The notes beneath the pieces are model-generated. The model did no database searches and was not told the origin of the DNA. It worked only from the letters and a program-made list of their open reading frames with translations. A program made the translations under genes and the position numbers. Positions 1 through 6,624 of a stretch of DNA of 27,230 nt are shown here, in pieces. The stretch is from Thermomonas fusca DSM 15424 (GTDB lineage: Bacteria; Pseudomonadota; Gammaproteobacteria; Xanthomonadales; Xanthomonadaceae): NCBI RefSeq assembly GCF_000423885.1, contig NZ_AUIV01000035.1, positions 1-27,230 on the forward strand, given 5' to 3'. Positions within the stretch are counted from its first letter, which is position 1. Every line of letters starts with the position of its first letter.

Positions 1-1
1 G

Positions 2-82
2 GAGCTGGCGCCGATGCAGGAAGCGCTGGCGCAGTATCCGCAGCTGTTCGACGACCATGACTGGAGCGAAGCGGCCAACTGA
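2..82 (+). CDS. 3' end of an unidentified protein (partial)
   Basis: An open frame enters from the left edge and stops at TGA 80-82, giving 26 residues that begin ELAPMQEAL and end DDHDWSEAAN. The acidic, soluble-looking tail is too short to assign to a family. It converges on ubiD, with 29 bp between the two stop codons and no obvious T-tailed hairpin there. The alternative is a chance open frame, but the lack of stops and the GC-rich third positions favour a real gene end. Confidence 0.45.
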   Translation, partial: ELAPMQEALAQYPQLFDDHDWSEAAN

Positions 83-111
83 GCCGTTTCGTTCGAGCGG
101 GGCCTGCTTCG

Positions 112-1608
112 CTACGGGGTTGCGGCGGCCGGTGATTGTTTGCCGGCCGCCACCCCGCGCCACAGCGTATCCACGCGCTTTTCCACCGCGGCATCCAGCT
201 GGATCGGCTTGCTCCACGTGCGCGTGGTTTCCGCCGGCCATTTGTTGGTGGCGTCCAGCCCCAGCTTCGAGCCGAGGTTCGGGGTGGGGCTGGAGAAGTC
301 GAGGTAGTCGATCGGCGTCTTGTCGATCAGCACGCTGTCGCGCACCGGATCGACGCGGGTGGAGATCGCCCAGATCACCTGCGACCAGTCGCGCACGTCG
401 ATGTCCTCGTCGGTGACGATCACGAACTTGGTGTAGGTGAACTGGCGCAGGTACGACCAGATGCCCATCATGATCCGGCGCGCGTGGCCGGGGTACTGCT
501 TGCGGATCGACACCACCGCGATGCGGTAGGAACACGCTTCCGGCGGCAGGTAGAAATCCACGATCTCCGGGAACACCTTGCGCAGCAGCGGCACGAACAC
601 GTCGTTCAGCGCCATCGCCATCACCGAGGGCTCGTCGAACGGCGCGCGGCCCATGTAGCTGCCCTGGTAGATCGCATCCTTGCGCAGGTGCATGCGCTGG
701 ATGGTCATCACCGGGAAATGGTCCTGCGCGTTGTAGTAGCCGGTGTGGTCGCCGAACGGGCCCTCCAGCGCGGTTTCGGCCGGGTCGATGAAGCCTTCCA
801 GCAGGATCTCGCAGCCGGCCGGCGCGTCCAGCCCGGTCAGCTTGCTGGGCCAGACGCGGGTGCGCTCGCCGCGCAGCAGGCCGGCGAATTCGTATTCCGA
901 CAGCGTGTCGGGAATCGGCGCCACCGCCGCCAGCAGGGTGCCGGGATCGGCGCCGATCGCCACCAGCAGCGGGAACGGCTTGCCGGGATGGGTGGCCTTC
1001 CAGTCGGCGAAGTCCAGCGCGCCGCCGCGGTGCGGCAGCCAACGCATGATGATGCGGTTCTTGCCGATCACCTGCTGGCGGTAGATCGCCACGTTCTGGC
1101 GCGGCTTGCGGGTGCCGCGGGTGACGACCAGGCCAAGCGTGATGAGCTTGGCCGCGTCTTCCGGCCAGCAGCGCTGGATCGGCAGGCGCGACAGGTCGAC
1201 GTCATCGCCTTCCAGCGTTTCGTGCTGGAACGCGGCTTCGCGCACCTTCTGTGGCGCCACGTGCGCCAGCTGCGCCAGCTCCGGCCAGCTGCTCAATGCG
1301 TCGCGCAGGCTGGACGGCCAGCGCGGTTCGCGGATCGCCGCCAGCAGCTCGCCGAGTTCGCGCAGCGAGGCCAGCGGGCGTCCGGCCAGAGCTGCCTCGA
1401 TGCGGTCGCGATGGCCGTACAGATTGCCGAGGTAGGCATGGTCGCTGCCGACGGGATGTTCCATCAGCAGCGCGGGCCCGCCTTCGCGCAAGGCGCGCAG
1501 GCTGAGCGAGGTGGTTTCGAGTTCGGGGTCGACCGGCGCGCCGACGCGCTGCAGGCGTCCGTGGCGTTCGAGTGCGGAAAGGTAGGCGCGCAGGTCGTGG
1601 AAGCTCAT
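112..1608 (-). CDS. ubiD: UbiD-family decarboxylase (4-hydroxy-3-polyprenylbenzoate decarboxylase)
   Basis: The 498-residue product matches the usual UbiD length. Family knowledge: UbiD uses prenylated FMN supplied by UbiX to decarboxylate 4-hydroxy-3-polyprenylbenzoate in ubiquinone biosynthesis, in the cytoplasm. Visible in the sequence are the N-terminal region (MSFHDLRAYL), the nucleotide-binding stretch around NRIIMRW, and the hallmark EGPFGDHTGYY at residues 282-292, which carries the conserved acidic residues near the cofactor. Further on are the QGSYMGRAPFDEPSVM segment and a C-terminal dimerisation region. The frame stays open far upstream, but ATG at 1608 is chosen because it overlaps the stop of the preceding gene as ATGA, the usual mark of translational coupling, and because homology starts there. 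A 9-bp GC stem (124-151) lies in its last codons. Confidence 0.93.
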   Translation of the reverse strand: MSFHDLRAYLSALERHGRLQRVGAPVDPELETTSLSLRALREGGPALLMEHPVGSDHAYLGNLYGHRDRIEAALAGRPLASLRELGELLAAIREPRWPSSLRDALSSWPELAQLAHVAPQKVREAAFQHETLEGDDVDLSRLPIQRCWPEDAAKLITLGLVVTRGTRKPRQNVAIYRQQVIGKNRIIMRWLPHRGGALDFADWKATHPGKPFPLLVAIGADPGTLLAAVAPIPDTLSEYEFAGLLRGERTRVWPSKLTGLDAPAGCEILLEGFIDPAETALEGPFGDHTGYYNAQDHFPVMTIQRMHLRKDAIYQGSYMGRAPFDEPSVMAMALNDVFVPLLRKVFPEIVDFYLPPEACSYRIAVVSIRKQYPGHARRIMMGIWSYLRQFTYTKFVIVTDEDIDVRDWSQVIWAISTRVDPVRDSVLIDKTPIDYLDFSSPTPNLGSKLGLDATNKWPAETTRTWSKPIQLDAAVEKRVDTLWRGVAAGKQSPAAATP

Positions 1609-2711
1609 GAAGAACCGTCGGGTGGGGTGAATGTTCCGGTGGCCAGTGCCGTGGCCAGCGACTGCTGCCATGGCGCGATGTCGAGGCCGTGCGCGTCGCG
1701 CCAGCCGGGATCGAACAGGGTCTGCTGGTAGCGCTTGCCGCGGTCGCAGAGCAGGCTGACGATGCTGCCGCGCTCGCCGCGTGCGCGCATGTCCGCGGCC
1801 AGCTGCAGACAGGCGGCGAAGTTGGTGCCGGAGGAGCCGCCGTAGCGCGTGCCCAGCAGTTCTTCCAGCTGCAGTGCGGCGGCGATGGACGCGGCGTCCT
1901 CGACTTCGATCACGCCATCGACCACGTCGAAGATGAAGCCAGGCTCCACCCGCGGGCGGCCGATGCCTTCGATCCGCGTGGCCCGGCTGGCCACCGCGTC
2001 GCGGCTGCGTTCGCGCCAGCCGTGCACGTAACCGCTGCCGGCGGGCTCGGCAACGCACAGACGGGTGTCCATGCGCCGGTAGCGCAGGTAGCGGCCGATG
2101 GTGGCGGAAGTGCCGCCGGTGCCCACGCCACAGACGATCCACGACGGCTCCGGCTGCGGTTCGCGGCGCAGCTGGCCGAGGATGGATTCGGCGATGTTGT
2201 TGTTGCCGCGCCAATCGGTGGCGCGTTCGGCCAGACCGAACTGATCCAGATGGCAGGCGCCGTTGGCGGCGTGCTCGGCGGCGCGCGCGTGCACCTGCGC
2301 CGGGTCTTCGACCAGATCGCACTGCCCGCCCAGCGCCTGCACGTCGAGGATTTTCTGCGGCGCGGTGCAGGCCGGCATCACCGCGATGAACGGCAGTCCC
2401 AGCAGGCGCGCGAACCAGGCTTCGGAAATCGCGGTGCTGCCGGAAGAGGCATCCACCACCGTCTGCCCCGGCTGCAGCCGGCCGTTGCACAGCGCGTACA
2501 GGTACAGCGAACGCGCCAGCCGGTGCTTGAGGCTGCCGGTGGGATGGCTGGCCTCGTCCTTGAAGTAGAAGGCGATGTCCGGGAAACCGGGGAAATCCAG
2601 CCGCAGCAGGTGGGTGTCGGCCGAGCGCGTGGCCTCCTGTTCCAGCAGGGCGAGGGCGTTGCGCACCCAGGCGCGGGCGGCCGAATCGGAGCGGGTCGTG
2701 AGCGTGTTCAT
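1605..2711 (-). CDS. PLP-dependent cysteine synthase-fold protein, Cds1 (L-cysteine desulfhydrase)-like
   Basis: The 368-residue protein has the fold-type II PLP architecture of the cysteine synthase superfamily. The PLP lysine is K62 in PTGSLKHR. This SLKHR form, with the following LARSLYLYALCNG and SSGSTAISEAWFARLLG, matches the Cds1 group as I recall it (fungal and mycobacterial L-cysteine desulfhydrases) rather than CysK or CysM. GVGTGGTSATIGRYLR is the phosphate-binding loop. The expected reaction is cysteine to pyruvate, ammonia and H2S, though substrate cannot be read from sequence. The gene follows the decarboxylase gene by 31 bp and overlaps ubiD by 4 bp. No Shine-Dalgarno precedes the ATG; a weak GATCAT hexamer ends 6 nt before it. 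Alternatives are another beta-replacing enzyme of the family. Confidence 0.8.
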   Translation of the reverse strand: MNTLTTRSDSAARAWVRNALALLEQEATRSADTHLLRLDFPGFPDIAFYFKDEASHPTGSLKHRLARSLYLYALCNGRLQPGQTVVDASSGSTAISEAWFARLLGLPFIAVMPACTAPQKILDVQALGGQCDLVEDPAQVHARAAEHAANGACHLDQFGLAERATDWRGNNNIAESILGQLRREPQPEPSWIVCGVGTGGTSATIGRYLRYRRMDTRLCVAEPAGSGYVHGWRERSRDAVASRATRIEGIGRPRVEPGFIFDVVDGVIEVEDAASIAAALQLEELLGTRYGGSSGTNFAACLQLAADMRARGERGSIVSLLCDRGKRYQQTLFDPGWRDAHGLDIAPWQQSLATALATGTFTPPDGSS

Positions 2712-2742
2712 GCGCCCATGATCCCGCGTCCGCGGCCGATCC

Positions 2743-4686
2743 TCAATTTCCCGCCGCCAGCAGCGCCCGCACCCGCGCGCCGAGGTGCTCGAAATAGCGG
2801 TCGATGTAGCTGATGCCGTTCTCGTGGTCGATCAGGTACGGGTTCATCAGCGTATGGCGCAGGATCATCAGCCGGTCGCCGCCATCCTCGCCCAGCGTCG
2901 CCGGATCCAGCCCCAGTGCGTCGAGAATGCGGCGGGTCTCGGTCTCGCCCAGCGCGTCGGGCCGCAGCGTGGTCACCGAGCCGAAGAACTGCTTGTCCTG
3001 CAGCGGCCGGCTGGGATCGATGCGCAGTTCGTCATGCACGCGCCGGACGAAGGCGTTGGCAACCGCCACATCGCGGTTGCCGGTCGGGTTCAGCGCGAAG
3101 CACACCAGGTTGCTGTCGGGCGCGAATGGCACCACCGCGCGGACCACGTCGCGCAGGTCGTCGGCGAAGCGCAGCGCACGTGCGTGGAAGGCTTCGGCGG
3201 AACGGATGGTCTGCGCCGGCAGCCGGCCGAAATGCGCGTGGTCCAGCGGCAGCACCTTGTGGGTGACGTACACGCCGGCCACCGCCGCCCCGGACTTGGA
3301 GCCTTCGGGGATGAACTGGCCGAGGCTGCGGTAGCGGCCCATGTAATCCTTCGGCGCCTGGCCGTGGAACACGTAGTCGGCTTCCTCCGAGAGCAGCGCC
3401 ACCGCGCGGTGGTCGCGGCAGATGAAGGCGCCGGTGCCGTAGGGCAGGTAGCCGAGCTTGTGCGGGTCCACCGTCACCGAATCGGTATCGCCCAGCGCGG
3501 CGATGGCGGAATAGACCTCCGCCGACGGGAACGCGCTGAAGCCGGCGGCGATCTCCTCGCGCGAGCGCAGGCTGCCGTCCTCGTTGCGGAACAGGGTGGC
3601 GAGGTAGCCGCCCCAGGCGGCATCGACGTGCACCGCGAAGCCCAGCCCGCGCGCGGCGAAGCGCTGGCGTGCGTCCACCACCGCGTCGATCGGGTCGATC
3701 GTGCCGTATTCGGTGGTGCCCATCACCGCCACCGCCAACAGCACCGGCTGGCGCTCGCGCAGGCAACGCTCGATGGTGGCTTCCAGTGCGTCGGCGTCGA
3801 TGCGCATGCCGCGCTCGGGCAGCAGTTCAAGTTGGGCGCGGCCCAGCCCCAGCAGCTTGCAGCCCTTGCTCCAGGAGTAATGGGCGGTGATCGGCGCCAG
3901 CACCTTCGGCAGCTTCAGGGTGGGATGGGCGGCGAAGAAACCCGCCAACCCGCGCTGCTCGATGCGCTCGCCCTGCACGCGCGCCTGCCAGCGCCGGCGC
4001 TCGCCCGTGCTTGCCTGTGCCAGCCATTGGCCCCAGCGGTCCACCAGCGCGGTGGCCTGGTGCGGATGCAGGTTGAACGCGCTCCAGACGTCTTCGGGCA
4101 GATCAAGCTCGGGCACGCCCGCCGCCAGCAGCGCCACCGGGAATGCCTTCTGCGCCAGCGCCAGTCGCAGCGCCTGATAGTTGGCCAGGGTGCCTCCCGA
4201 GGTCAGGTGGCCGAAAGCACAGTCCGCGCGCGCCGGGTCGTTGACGTAGCCAAGCATGCCGGCCAGCTGCAGGCCCACCTTCACCTCCAGCTCCACCGTC
4301 ACCGGCGCGGCATCTTCGGAGACGTTGTTGGGGTTGTAGGGCAGGGTCAGGATCTGCGCGGCCAGCCCGGGCAACAGCAGGTCGGAGGCCATGTGGCCGA
4401 TGTAACGCGGGCTGTGGAACGGCACCGACTTCTTCAGCGCCGCGGACAGCTGGTGCAGCTCGCGGCGCATGCGCGCCTCGAATGCCTGGTATTCCGGATG
4501 CTGCGCCGCCGCGGTGGAGATCGCCGGCGGGTCTTCGGGATGGAAATTGCGCCGCCAGTAGACGTGGTCGCGCAGGAACTCGACGACGAGTTTTTCCAGC
4601 AGCGAATCGTTTTCGCCGTAGGGGCCGAGGAAGCAGGCGTCGGGCACGCGCGGCTGCGCGGCGGAAGAAGGCGTCGCGGATTGCAT
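2743..4686 (-). CDS. Group II PLP-dependent amino-acid decarboxylase, tyrosine decarboxylase-like
   Basis: The 647-residue product aligns by eye along its length with bacterial tyrosine decarboxylases (about 620 aa), not with the shorter glutamate decarboxylases. Shared landmarks are the N-terminal GENDSLLEKLVVEFLRDHVYWRRNF, then NNVSEDAAPVTVELE, HYSWSKGCKLLGLG, VHVDAAWGGY with the PLP aspartate, and SVTVDPHKLGYLPYGTGAF carrying the PLP lysine K410. EGSKSGAAVAGVYVTHKVLPL and the LRHTLMNPYL ending also match. Expected reaction: decarboxylation of an aromatic L-amino acid to its amine, which consumes a proton. The substrate is an inference. The start at 4686 is supported by a GGAG motif about 9 bases upstream and lies 17 bp after the SirB2-like stop. 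No transporter for an amine exchange system is adjacent. Confidence 0.85.
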   Translation of the reverse strand: MQSATPSSAAQPRVPDACFLGPYGENDSLLEKLVVEFLRDHVYWRRNFHPEDPPAISTAAAQHPEYQAFEARMRRELHQLSAALKKSVPFHSPRYIGHMASDLLLPGLAAQILTLPYNPNNVSEDAAPVTVELEVKVGLQLAGMLGYVNDPARADCAFGHLTSGGTLANYQALRLALAQKAFPVALLAAGVPELDLPEDVWSAFNLHPHQATALVDRWGQWLAQASTGERRRWQARVQGERIEQRGLAGFFAAHPTLKLPKVLAPITAHYSWSKGCKLLGLGRAQLELLPERGMRIDADALEATIERCLRERQPVLLAVAVMGTTEYGTIDPIDAVVDARQRFAARGLGFAVHVDAAWGGYLATLFRNEDGSLRSREEIAAGFSAFPSAEVYSAIAALGDTDSVTVDPHKLGYLPYGTGAFICRDHRAVALLSEEADYVFHGQAPKDYMGRYRSLGQFIPEGSKSGAAVAGVYVTHKVLPLDHAHFGRLPAQTIRSAEAFHARALRFADDLRDVVRAVVPFAPDSNLVCFALNPTGNRDVAVANAFVRRVHDELRIDPSRPLQDKQFFGSVTTLRPDALGETETRRILDALGLDPATLGEDGGDRLMILRHTLMNPYLIDHENGISYIDRYFEHLGARVRALLAAGN

Positions 4687-4703
4687 CGAAGGCTCCGGGG
4701 AAC

Positions 4704-5114
4704 TCAGCCCAGCAGCGGCAGCAGCCAGCCGGCGGGATGATGCGCGCGGGCGATGCCGTAGATGAACAGGAATGTGGCCAGCGCGGCCACGTAGAAGGCG
4801 GCGCGCTGCGTGCGGCTGCGCTTCTCGCGCATCGCCAGCACGCCCAGCACCACATAGACTACCAGCAGCGCCAGCTTCAACGACAGCCAGCCGTTGGCGA
4901 ACATCGCCTTCGGCAGCATCGAGAACAGCATGGTGGCCGAGGTCAGCAGGATCGTGTCGACGGTGTAGCTGGTGTACTTCGGCAGCCAGTGGCGCGGCCA
5001 GCGCGCACCCAGCAGGGCGGCACCGCCGCGCAGCGCGAAGATCGCGCCGCTGCACATGACCGCGTGCACGTGCGTCCACTTGACCTGCGGGTAGAACTCC
5101 ATCATCGGCGACAT
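4704..5114 (-). CDS. SirB2-family small membrane protein
   Basis: The 136-residue protein has about four hydrophobic segments and begins MSPMMEFYPQVKWTHVHAV, a start characteristic of SirB2-family proteins. The biochemical role of the family is not established; the name comes from a Salmonella locus linked to invasion-gene regulation. Positions such as HVHAVMCSG and SMLPKAMFANGW are family-like. ATG at 5114 has a good GAGGA eight bases upstream, overlapping the end of nnrS, so the two are probably one transcript. A second Met four residues on is possible but worse placed. Its position between nnrS and a PLP decarboxylase suggests membrane or respiratory work, but that is context only. Confidence 0.8.
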   Translation of the reverse strand: MSPMMEFYPQVKWTHVHAVMCSGAIFALRGGAALLGARWPRHWLPKYTSYTVDTILLTSATMLFSMLPKAMFANGWLSLKLALLVVYVVLGVLAMREKRSRTQRAAFYVAALATFLFIYGIARAHHPAGWLLPLLG

Positions 5115-5124
5115 GCGCAGGTCC

Positions 5125-6375
5125 TCAGCCCGGGCGCCCGTCGGCGCGCGGATGCAGGTAGATCGACAGCGAGCGCAGCACCCACGGCAGGAACGCCAGC
5201 AGCCAGCCGGCAGCGGCGACCACCTGCCAGAAATAGGAATCCGGGGTGACTTCGGCGGCCACGCGCGTCACCGCCACCAGCTGCAGCGCGGCGAAGGCGA
5301 ACCAGCCCACCGCCGGCATCGCCATCGGCCGGCCGGAATGGCCCTGCGTCACCCGCGTCACCATCGCCACCAGCAGGCTGCCGAAGAAGCCGATGAACAG
5401 CGCATGCGCCGGCCCGCGGCCAAGCACGAATTCGCCGCCGGCGGCATACAGGGCGCTCTGCACCGCATACAGCGCGAACGCCACCGGCAGCCAGGCGAAG
5501 CCGAGGAACAGCACCCACAGGATCCCCGGCGCCTTGCCGCGCGGCCACCAGCGCAGCAGCACCAGCGCACTGCCGACCGCCAGCAGCGCATCCACCGGCC
5601 ACAGCCAGCGGTTGGCATGCGCCAGTTCCAGCGCCAGATGCGCCAGCAGCAGCGCCCACAGGGATGCCAGCACCCACATCGGCCGCCACGCCCGATAGCC
5701 CGGCACGGTATTGCCGGCGAAGAACGGGAACATCCGGTGCGCCACCGTCGCGTATACCGGCAGCAGCAGCCCGAACGTGCCGAACTTGATCGACACCGTC
5801 ACCGCCCACGGCCCGGCGCCGTGCAGGTGCGCCGCCATCAGCAGCAGGCCGGCAAGCCCGAACGACAACGCGGCGAAGCATGACCAGGCGTGCCAGGTCG
5901 GCCCCTTGCCGGCGCGGCGCTCGGCCAGCAGCACCCGCAGTAGCTGCGACAACCCATAGGTCCAGCCGACCAGCGACATCACCACGCCGATGTGGACCAT
6001 CGCCGCCTGCCCGGACAGCATGCCGCCGACCACCGCCAGCTGCCCGCCCAGCAGGCCCAGCCCCACCGGCACGTAATGCCAGCGCGACAGGTCCGGGGTG
6101 CCGGTCCAGCGCGGGAAGGTGGTCAGCAGGAAACCAAACATGAATGGCGGCAGCAACTGATACTGCATCACGAACGCGTGCATCCAGCCGCCGAACGGCG
6201 TGCCGGTGGGCAGGCCGATGGCGCCCCAGCGCGCGTCGATGAGCCACAGCAGCCACCAGCTCATCGCCAGCAGCACGTTGACCGCGCCGACGAAGAACAG
6301 CAGTCGGTGCGGCGCTTCCGCCAGCAGGGCGGGTGAAAGGCCGCCGGCGGGGTCGTTGCGAAGGTTCCTGTCCAT
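5125..6375 (-). CDS. nnrS: NnrS-family haem/copper multi-pass membrane protein
   Basis: The 416-residue protein is almost entirely hydrophobic, with roughly twelve transmembrane segments. NnrS landmarks are LLPPFMFGFLLTTFPRWTG near residue 75, FFAGNTVPGYRAW, and HALFIGFFGSLLVAMVTRVTQGHSGR with conserved histidines. Family knowledge: NnrS proteins occur with denitrification genes and protect against nitric oxide stress; their exact chemistry is unsettled. The gene is separated from norB by 249 bp containing norB's terminator, so it needs its own promoter. An FNR-type box (6410-6423) is centred 41.5 bp before the ATG and there is no Shine-Dalgarno, which suggests an FNR-activated leaderless mRNA. 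It is the first gene of a five-gene run ending in ubiD. Confidence 0.9.
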   Translation of the reverse strand: MDRNLRNDPAGGLSPALLAEAPHRLLFFVGAVNVLLAMSWWLLWLIDARWGAIGLPTGTPFGGWMHAFVMQYQLLPPFMFGFLLTTFPRWTGTPDLSRWHYVPVGLGLLGGQLAVVGGMLSGQAAMVHIGVVMSLVGWTYGLSQLLRVLLAERRAGKGPTWHAWSCFAALSFGLAGLLLMAAHLHGAGPWAVTVSIKFGTFGLLLPVYATVAHRMFPFFAGNTVPGYRAWRPMWVLASLWALLLAHLALELAHANRWLWPVDALLAVGSALVLLRWWPRGKAPGILWVLFLGFAWLPVAFALYAVQSALYAAGGEFVLGRGPAHALFIGFFGSLLVAMVTRVTQGHSGRPMAMPAVGWFAFAALQLVAVTRVAAEVTPDSYFWQVVAAAGWLLAFLPWVLRSLSIYLHPRADGRPG

Positions 6376-6381
6376 GCCGGA

Positions 6382-6423
6382 AGTGTCGCGCGCGCGGGTG
6401 ACAGTCGCCTTGATTCAGGTCAG
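6382..6423 (-). promoter_or_regulatory. Candidate FNR-activated promoter of nnrS
   Basis: Plus-strand bases 6410-6423 read TTGATTCAGGTCAG, matching the FNR/ANR/DNR pattern TTGAT-N4-(A/G)TCAA at nine of ten half-site bases. The centre at 6416.5 is 41.5 bp from the A of the nnrS ATG (6375), the classic class II activator distance if the A is itself +1. A weak -10 candidate, GACACT, sits at 6387-6382 on the minus strand and ends 6 nt before the ATG. No -35 is needed for class II activation. The box is imperfect and the -10 is poor, so this is a good candidate rather than a certainty. Confidence 0.6.
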
Positions 6424-6493
6424 ATCGCCGGGGCCGCCGGTCGGCAACGGGCGAGGGAAGACCGGCATCGCGCCCCGCGCCGCCGCGGCACCT

Positions 6494-6550
6494 TTGCGGG
6501 AGCGGAGCCAACCGGCCGCGCTCGTCGGGTCGCCGGGCTGAAGCCCGGGT
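6494..6550. repeat. Possible degenerate intergenic repeat with a small hairpin
   Basis: Between nnrS and norB, bases 6494-6550 hold a GCGGGAGCGG-like start, a GC-rich middle and a perfect 6-bp stem with a TGAA loop (CCGGGC-TGAA-GCCCGG, 6533-6548). It resembles, from memory, the short GGGAGCG...GGCTGAAGCC elements scattered in xanthomonad genomes, but it is degenerate and I can see only one copy here. It could equally be meaningless GC-rich spacer. Confidence 0.25.
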
Positions 6551-6567
6551 GCACGGTCGACGCGCCC

Positions 6568-6600
6568 AAACAAAACGGGGGCGGCCTTGGCCGTCCCCGT
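6568..6600 (-). terminator. Rho-independent terminator of norB
   Basis: Read on the minus strand, 25 bp after the norB stop, an ACGGGG-A-CGGCC arm pairs with GGCCG-C-CCCCGT across an AA loop. This gives eleven pairs broken by a single A/C mismatch. It is followed directly by TTTGTTT. A GC-rich stem with a U-rich tail is a textbook intrinsic terminator and the clearest one in the window. It should separate norB from nnrS transcription. Confidence 0.9.
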
Positions 6601-6624
6601 GGTCTTGTCGCTTGAGGCGAAGGA

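Noticed and set aside
124..151. 9-bp perfect GC stem near the end of ubiD, considered as a bidirectional terminator
   Set aside because: It lies inside the ubiD coding region, the loop is 10 nt, and neither strand has a T-run after it.
2785..4740. 651-codon open frame opposite the PLP decarboxylase
   Set aside because: Shadow frame with no motif; the minus-strand gene is well supported by its PLP motifs.
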